Below, one piece after another: positions 6,368-10,573 of a stretch of DNA of 10,573 bases. Source of the stretch: JBPEXY01 sp052031065 (lineage in GTDB: Bacteria; Pseudomonadota; Gammaproteobacteria; Immundisolibacterales; Immundisolibacteraceae). Both the position numbers and the translations under genes were made by a program. The stretch lies in assembly GCA_052031065.1 (NCBI GenBank), contig JBPEXY010000083.1:1-10573 (forward strand), in the 5' to 3' direction. Every line of letters begins with the position of its first letter. The first letter of the stretch is position 1. The notes below the pieces were generated by a model. The model saw only the letters and a program-made list of their open reading frames with translations. It had not been told where the DNA came from and did not search any database.

Positions 6368-8870
6368 GATTATTGTTCAGCTTTATCGCCTGCTGCTGTA
6401 GCGACCGGTCATGGGCGGCCCGTTCCACCGATTCCCGTACCGCAGGCAGAGCCTGCAATAGTTGGGCGAAATCAGCTTCCTTTAACTCATATAACGCGCA
6501 GGGTGACACGGCTCGGCAGGTTGCGGTACGCGGCTCTCCAGTCAATAGCGCCATTTCACCAAAGTAGTCGCCGGCCATTAGTGTCGCCAGTTCCACCTCC
6601 TGCGCCGAACCGCTCTCATCTTCATCGCGACAGATACGGATAACACCACGGGCGATGAGAAACAGCGAATCGCCGGGATCACCCTGCCGTATGATCACCT
6701 CGCCGGCGGGGACCGTGTGGGGATGCAGCATTTCGGTCACAGCAACAGCGTCGACTGGCGTTAGGTGCTGGAACATCGGCACTTTACGCAACAATTCCTC
6801 AGCGTCAACAAGGAGGCGTGATTTTTCGCTACCGCGTAACCGGTTCAGGGCGAGGTCCAGCTCCTCAATTAACCGCTGCCCAATCGCAGCGGGGATCTGC
6901 CCGCCTTCACTGCGCTCCTGCAGATACTGTTTCTCAGCGTTGAGTAGTAGCCTTGATGCCATGCGCTGCTGGATTGCAGTTGCAAACTCCGGGAATTGCT
7001 GGGCGGTAAGATCCAGCAGAGCTTGAGCGTGCTGCTGGCGTTTACCGAACCAGCTACGAGTAGCTGCTTCCAGCTCTGCGGAGACGCTCTCTGCTCTCAC
7101 CAGCTCATCCAGTTCCTGCAATACCCAACGGGCCCCCTGGTAGAGCGCCCAGGACTTTTCATAATCACGCTCAGTACGGGTCAACTCCATGCGCTCTAGC
7201 AGTGCCGACAACATCGGCAGATTACGGACCCGCTGACGTACCCGTTGTTCCACCCCGATTAACGGCTGCATCGCGACCTGATCAGATAACGAACCGCCGT
7301 GACGCAGCAGGTCAACTAGCTGATCAAGCTGGTGACGCAATTCCCGGTAGGTCGCCTCGGAAATCTGCGCACTGGCGAGCATCCGGTAATAGTGGTTTTT
7401 CTCCAGTGTCAGGCAGCGCAACATCAGCAGTCGCTGTTGTTCCATGCTCTCCTGCGCCTGCTCAAGCAACCGCCGAAGCAGGTTCCTGCTACGGGCGATT
7501 TTCTTACCGAACTGGTCACGCTGTTGATCCGCCAGGCTCGCTGAGAAAAGCCCCCCACGCTGCAGTTCCGGGAGTTTTTCAAGTGCGTGGGCCTGGGCCA
7601 TGAGAGTGCTCTCTGCGCGCTGCAGCCGGTCGATCAGAGGCGCCTCATCGAGGCGTAAATAATGGACCAGTCGCTGCATTGACAGTCCCTGGACCAACAG
7701 TGTGAACAGCACCGCGCCGGTCACCACCACAATAAACGTATCGCGCTGGGCAAATTCGGGCAGGCTGAGCACTATCGCCAGGGCTATGGCGCCGCGTAGA
7801 CCACCCCAATAGATCACCGTCTGGTATTTAAGGTTAACCGGCAGCGTTCCGGAAAACCGGCTTACTAAAGGCACCAACGTGTAGACCACCAGGGCCCGCG
7901 ACACCAGCATGGCAATAATCACCCAGCTTAGCAGCGGGGCGGCCTCAATCAACGCCGGCAGTTCCACCCGCAACCCGACCAGAAGGAAAATCAGCGCATT
8001 GGCAACGAACGCCATGTACTCCCAGAAACTGTCCAGATAGCGAACCACCGGTGCCGATATTTTGCAGCGACCCCAGCCACCCATAGTGACACCGGCGACG
8101 ACTGTCGACATGACACCGCTGACATGCAGCTCTTCAGCAATAATAAAGGAGAGATAGGCTAACGCCGTGGTCAGGGTAATCTCCAGCAACGGGTCGTTAC
8201 GAACCCGTCCGAGCAGATACCCGGTTACCAATGCAGTGATCCAGCCGACCAGTGCACCGCCACTGAAGACCAGCAGAAAACTGGTTGCGCCCTCTAAGAG
8301 CGTATCAAACGTAAAGTAGCCCGCTGCCAGCAGGGTGGTCAGAATCCGCGAGACCACAATGGCAGTAGCATCGTTGAGCAGGCTTTCTCCCTCCACCAGT
8401 ACCGAGAGCCTTTTCGGAGCACCCACCTGTTTGAAGATGGCAATGACAGCGACCGGATCGGTCGCACTGAGAATGGACCCCAACAGCAGAGCAGCGACCA
8501 GAGGCACCGGCGTCAGCAGCGCGATCAAACCGCCGATAAGCGCAGTGGATACCAGCAACCCAGGAACCGCCAGCGTTAGGATCGGCCCGAGGTTTTCGCG
8601 TAGCTCCCGGCCATCAAGTGCGAATGCCGACTCAAAGATCAGCGTTGGCAGAAAAACAAACAGAATGACATCGGGGGAGACACGATAATCAAGCAGCGTG
8701 TGCAACTGGGGTGGCAACCAGCTCTCGGATGCTCCGAGGGCGATGCCGATCACAACCAGCAGTACGGTAAACGGCAAACCACTCCTTTTGCTGGCGACTA
8801 GCGTGGCTACCGCGACCAGCAGCAGTAGCATCACTGACCCAACCAGCTGGGCGATATGCAGCGACCCCAT
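6360..8870 (-). CDS. CPA1-type Na+(K+)/H+ antiporter with C-terminal cyclic-nucleotide-binding domain
   Basis: An 836-residue inner-membrane cation/proton antiporter. Residues 5-400 hold about 12-13 hydrophobic helices with CPA1 marks: SATDPVAV (135-142), GESLLNDATA (161-170) with the ion-site Asn166-Asp167 pair, AEELHVSGVMS (245-255) and YWGGLRGAIALA (354-365) with Arg359. About 405-690 is a cytosolic, helical, Arg/Glu/Gln-rich region. Residues 697-815 form a cNMP-binding domain, with the phosphate-binding cassette FGEMALLTGEPRTAT (770-784) keeping Glu772 and Arg781, the residues expected to hold ribose and cyclic phosphate. The architecture recalls plant SOS1-type exchangers and is longer than plain NhaP proteins. 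It would exchange Na+ or K+ for H+ under cyclic-nucleotide control; ion and ligand are not decided by sequence. It is the first gene of the four-gene overlapping operon. The start has GGGAG eight bases upstream. Family confidence is high. Confidence 0.93.
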   Translation of the reverse strand: MGSLHIAQLVGSVMLLLLVAVATLVASKRSGLPFTVLLVVIGIALGASESWLPPQLHTLLDYRVSPDVILFVFLPTLIFESAFALDGRELRENLGPILTLAVPGLLVSTALIGGLIALLTPVPLVAALLLGSILSATDPVAVIAIFKQVGAPKRLSVLVEGESLLNDATAIVVSRILTTLLAAGYFTFDTLLEGATSFLLVFSGGALVGWITALVTGYLLGRVRNDPLLEITLTTALAYLSFIIAEELHVSGVMSTVVAGVTMGGWGRCKISAPVVRYLDSFWEYMAFVANALIFLLVGLRVELPALIEAAPLLSWVIIAMLVSRALVVYTLVPLVSRFSGTLPVNLKYQTVIYWGGLRGAIALAIVLSLPEFAQRDTFIVVVTGAVLFTLLVQGLSMQRLVHYLRLDEAPLIDRLQRAESTLMAQAHALEKLPELQRGGLFSASLADQQRDQFGKKIARSRNLLRRLLEQAQESMEQQRLLMLRCLTLEKNHYYRMLASAQISEATYRELRHQLDQLVDLLRHGGSLSDQVAMQPLIGVEQRVRQRVRNLPMLSALLERMELTRTERDYEKSWALYQGARWVLQELDELVRAESVSAELEAATRSWFGKRQQHAQALLDLTAQQFPEFATAIQQRMASRLLLNAEKQYLQERSEGGQIPAAIGQRLIEELDLALNRLRGSEKSRLLVDAEELLRKVPMFQHLTPVDAVAVTEMLHPHTVPAGEVIIRQGDPGDSLFLIARGVIRICRDEDESGSAQEVELATLMAGDYFGEMALLTGEPRTATCRAVSPCALYELKEADFAQLLQALPAVRESVERAAHDRSLQQQAIKLNNNHE

Positions 8871-8878
8871 TGCTCACA

Positions 8879-8910
8879 CTCCCGGTTTTTGCCGGGACAA
8901 CAACCCGGCA
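8879..8910 (-). promoter_or_regulatory. Antiporter leader with competing hairpins overlapping the ribosome site
   Basis: On the minus strand three segments follow one another before the ATG at 8870: A TGCCGGG (8910-8904), B CCCGGCA (8896-8890) and C CCGGG (8885-8881). A and B form a perfect 7-bp stem with a 7-nt loop. B can instead pair with C (CCCGG-CAAAAA-CCGGG, 5 bp). C overlaps GGGAG (8883-8879), the Shine-Dalgarno eight bases from the start codon, so the B-C form would hide it and the A-B form would expose it. There is no U-tract, so it is not an intrinsic terminator. The pairing is seen directly; a regulatory role is inference. Confidence 0.5.
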
Positions 8911-9049
8911 CCTACGATGATGGTAACCGGATCATTAAACAGAATGGTGACCAGTGTCAGTGTGGAACCGTTTGCCGGTGACGACTATGCAGGCTGGTTA
9001 GTGTACAACCAGGGCCGCTCAGCGATTTCAACCTCGCCAAAACCACCTG
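8911..9049 (-). promoter_or_regulatory. Rest of the spacer between chemoreceptor and antiporter; tentative promoter
   Basis: No gene is visible here. On the minus strand TTTAAT (8939-8934) is one mismatch from a -10 box, and CTGACA (8960-8955) resembles a -35 but with a short 15-nt spacer. If used, the transcript would begin near 8927 and contain both competing hairpins. A 6-bp stem with a 7-nt loop (CTGGTT/AACCAG, 8994-9012) follows the chemoreceptor stop without a T-run, so it is a poor terminator, and read-through into the antiporter is possible. Confidence 0.3.
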
Positions 9050-10573
9050 TTAGCAAATGACGAACCGCCCTGCACTGTTTTTAAGTTCGGCAGCATTACG
9101 CGCCTGGTCAGCGCTGGCAGTGGCAATTTCACGGGTCGTTAACAGCAGATCGTTGTATTCCCTGGTGAGTACAGAGGCCACCTCGCTGAACTGGGCGCAG
9201 GCCAGCGCCTGCTCTTTGGAGGCATCGTCTACCTCCACATTGCGATCACGAATAATTGCAATGGCCTGTTCAATCTGCCGCAGCGATGCAGCCAGCGACT
9301 GAGTGCTCTCAACTGCGGTCTCGGCGGTACCGTTGGTTGCGGCAACAACCTGTGTAGCAGTATTGCTACTATCCCGAAACCCGACCAGCATCTGTTCAAT
9401 TTCATCAGCGGAATGCTGGGTCCGCTGAGCCAGCGCGCGCACTTCGTCTGCAACTACCGCGAAGCCGCGACCCTGTTCTCCTGCACGCGCTGCCTCAATG
9501 GCAGCGTTGAGAGCCAGAAGATTGGTCTGTTCGGCGACCAGCTTGATCACTTCCAGGACACCGGCAATATTGTCGCTGCGTTGGCTCAGATCAACGACAA
9601 TTTTCTCTACGCGATCCACTTCAGTGGAAATCGATTGAATCGCAGCTAGCGCCAGCGTCATCTCTTCCATGCCCTGGGCTGCATACCTGCAGGCCTCATC
9701 CGCAGCAGTGGTCGCCTGATCGATGTTGCCGTTCACCTGTTCAATCGATTCACGGGTTTTCTGCATCCCAGACTGCAGCTGTTTCGTCTGCTCCAGTTGC
9801 AGGTTCATGGTCTGCTCGCTGCTAACAACAGAGCAGGACACCTGCTCTGCGGCGCTGGCTACGGAATGACTCTGCTCATTGAGCTCGCCGACAATAGTAG
9901 AAAAGCTCTCCAGCATTTCGTTGTAATGGCTGGCAAGCCGGGTAATTTCATCATTACCTTCCACAGCGGCCCGCAGGCGCAGATCATGTTGCTCACTGAC
10001 TGATTTCATAACCCCAACGAGAGACTCGGCCCGACGGCTGAATCGACCCGATAACCAACCGACCAACCCGACAGCAAGCACCACCACCAACCCTCTGGTC
10101 AGCAACAGCTTCCACAAATCGGCAACTCCCTGGGCATGCGCTACTTCGGTAACCTGCTGGATGACCCGCGCATACTCATCATCAAGCTGTTTGAGCAGAT
10201 CAATGCGCTGAGTTGCCGCATCAAACCAGGCAACGGCATCTTCTTTCAATCGGCCTCCTGTGTAGTGCTGAGTACTCGCCTGTTGACGCAACTGCTCAAC
10301 CCGCAGGAATTCATCACCGCCACGCAGGCTGTTGTAACGAGAAGCTATCTTCTCACTGGCTAGTCGTGCAAAACCTTCCAGATAGCTCTGCTGACGCGAA
10401 ACAAGGTTGATGAAGCGGTCGTACCCACGCTGCTTAAACTCCCCGGCGGCAAACGCATTACTCAATACTGCCCGCTCGATTCCCGCGCGTTCTTTAGCCT
10501 GTAACAACTGGTCATAGGCAACATAATGACGCACCACCTGTGGCTGCTGGCTACGCTGCGCTTCCAACAGGGT
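9050..10573 (-). CDS. Methyl-accepting chemotaxis protein with NIT sensor domain, 5' end cut by window
   Basis: C-terminal 507 residues of a chemoreceptor; the frame is open to the window edge. Numbering from the TTG codon at 10567: residues 1-140 look like the later half of a periplasmic NIT domain (YDQLLQAKERAGIERAVLS, 18-36), a family that includes nitrate/nitrite sensors. About 152-173 is a membrane helix (LVVVLAVGLVGWL), 174-226 a HAMP linker and 230-505 the cytoplasmic coiled-coil signalling domain. The hairpin tip that binds CheA/CheW is plain (EQTNLLALNAAIEAARAGEQ, 346-365, then GRGFAVVADEVRAL). The missing N-terminus should hold the first membrane helix and the rest of the sensor. 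It ends in RFVIC with no CheR-binding pentapeptide. It lies 179 bp upstream of the antiporter on the same strand. The TTG at 10567 is not the real start, because the NIT domain is incomplete there. Confidence 0.94.
   Translation of the reverse strand, partial: TLLEAQRSQQPQVVRHYVAYDQLLQAKERAGIERAVLSNAFAAGEFKQRGYDRFINLVSRQQSYLEGFARLASEKIASRYNSLRGGDEFLRVEQLRQQASTQHYTGGRLKEDAVAWFDAATQRIDLLKQLDDEYARVIQQVTEVAHAQGVADLWKLLLTRGLVVVLAVGLVGWLSGRFSRRAESLVGVMKSVSEQHDLRLRAAVEGNDEITRLASHYNEMLESFSTIVGELNEQSHSVASAAEQVSCSVVSSEQTMNLQLEQTKQLQSGMQKTRESIEQVNGNIDQATTAADEACRYAAQGMEEMTLALAAIQSISTEVDRVEKIVVDLSQRSDNIAGVLEVIKLVAEQTNLLALNAAIEAARAGEQGRGFAVVADEVRALAQRTQHSADEIEQMLVGFRDSSNTATQVVAATNGTAETAVESTQSLAASLRQIEQAIAIIRDRNVEVDDASKEQALACAQFSEVASVLTREYNDLLLTTREIATASADQARNAAELKNSAGRFVIC

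Noticed and set aside
8881..8910. Intrinsic terminator for the chemoreceptor gene
   Set aside because: The perfect 7-bp stem is followed on the minus strand by A residues and on the plus strand by CCTACG, so no U-tract follows in either direction.
8994..9012. CTGGTT/AACCAG stem-loop as a terminator after the chemoreceptor
   Set aside because: A six-base-pair stem with mixed sequence after it and no U-run; too weak to call.
8698..9060. A 120-codon plus-strand open frame crossing the antiporter start and the spacer
   Set aside because: Most of it is antisense to the antiporter, it has no ribosome site of note and its product shows no recognisable domain.
10565..10567. TTG codon as the start of the chemoreceptor
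   Set aside because: The frame stays open to the window edge (two further codons), and the protein from this point would lack the first membrane helix and half of the NIT domain.

Overview
The window looks like a chromosomal segment of a Gram-negative proteobacterium, most likely a gammaproteobacterium. The reasons are moderate-to-high GC with GC-rich third codon positions, a periplasmic Slt70-type lytic transglycosylase with a signal peptide, an NIT-HAMP-MCP chemoreceptor and strong Shine-Dalgarno sites. I cannot name the genus. There are eight protein genes (two cut by the window edges), and no rRNA, tRNA, CRISPR array or insertion sequence that I can see.

Layout: a soluble lytic murein transglycosylase gene (minus, 1-1875, missing its last residues) is divergent from a small sulfotransferase-family gene (plus, 2046-2708) across an AT-richer 170-bp spacer. 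The sulfotransferase converges with an SDR-family NAD(P)-dependent epimerase/dehydrogenase (minus, 2722-3690), with only 13 bp between the stops. Upstream of the SDR gene lie four tightly packed minus-strand genes in transcription order. They are a CPA1-type Na+(K+)/H+ antiporter with a C-terminal cyclic-nucleotide-binding domain (8870-6360), an internally duplicated DUF1538 membrane protein (6367-4559), and two tandem divergent PII-like proteins (4562-4173 and 4173-3784). All three junctions overlap, by 8, 4 and 1 nt. Farther upstream, the same strand carries the C-terminal part of an NIT-domain chemoreceptor (10573-9050).

The most interesting part is the antiporter/DUF1538/PII-PII operon. 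PII-family trimers commonly dock onto membrane transporters (GlnK on AmtB, SbtB on SbtA). Two PII-like genes coupled to an uncharacterised two-repeat permease, itself coupled to an antiporter with a cyclic-nucleotide sensor, suggest a nucleotide-gated ion or solute transport module. Both sensor types could read adenine nucleotides, but this is inference. The antiporter's leader also has two mutually exclusive hairpins, one of which would bury its ribosome-binding site; this could be a translational switch.
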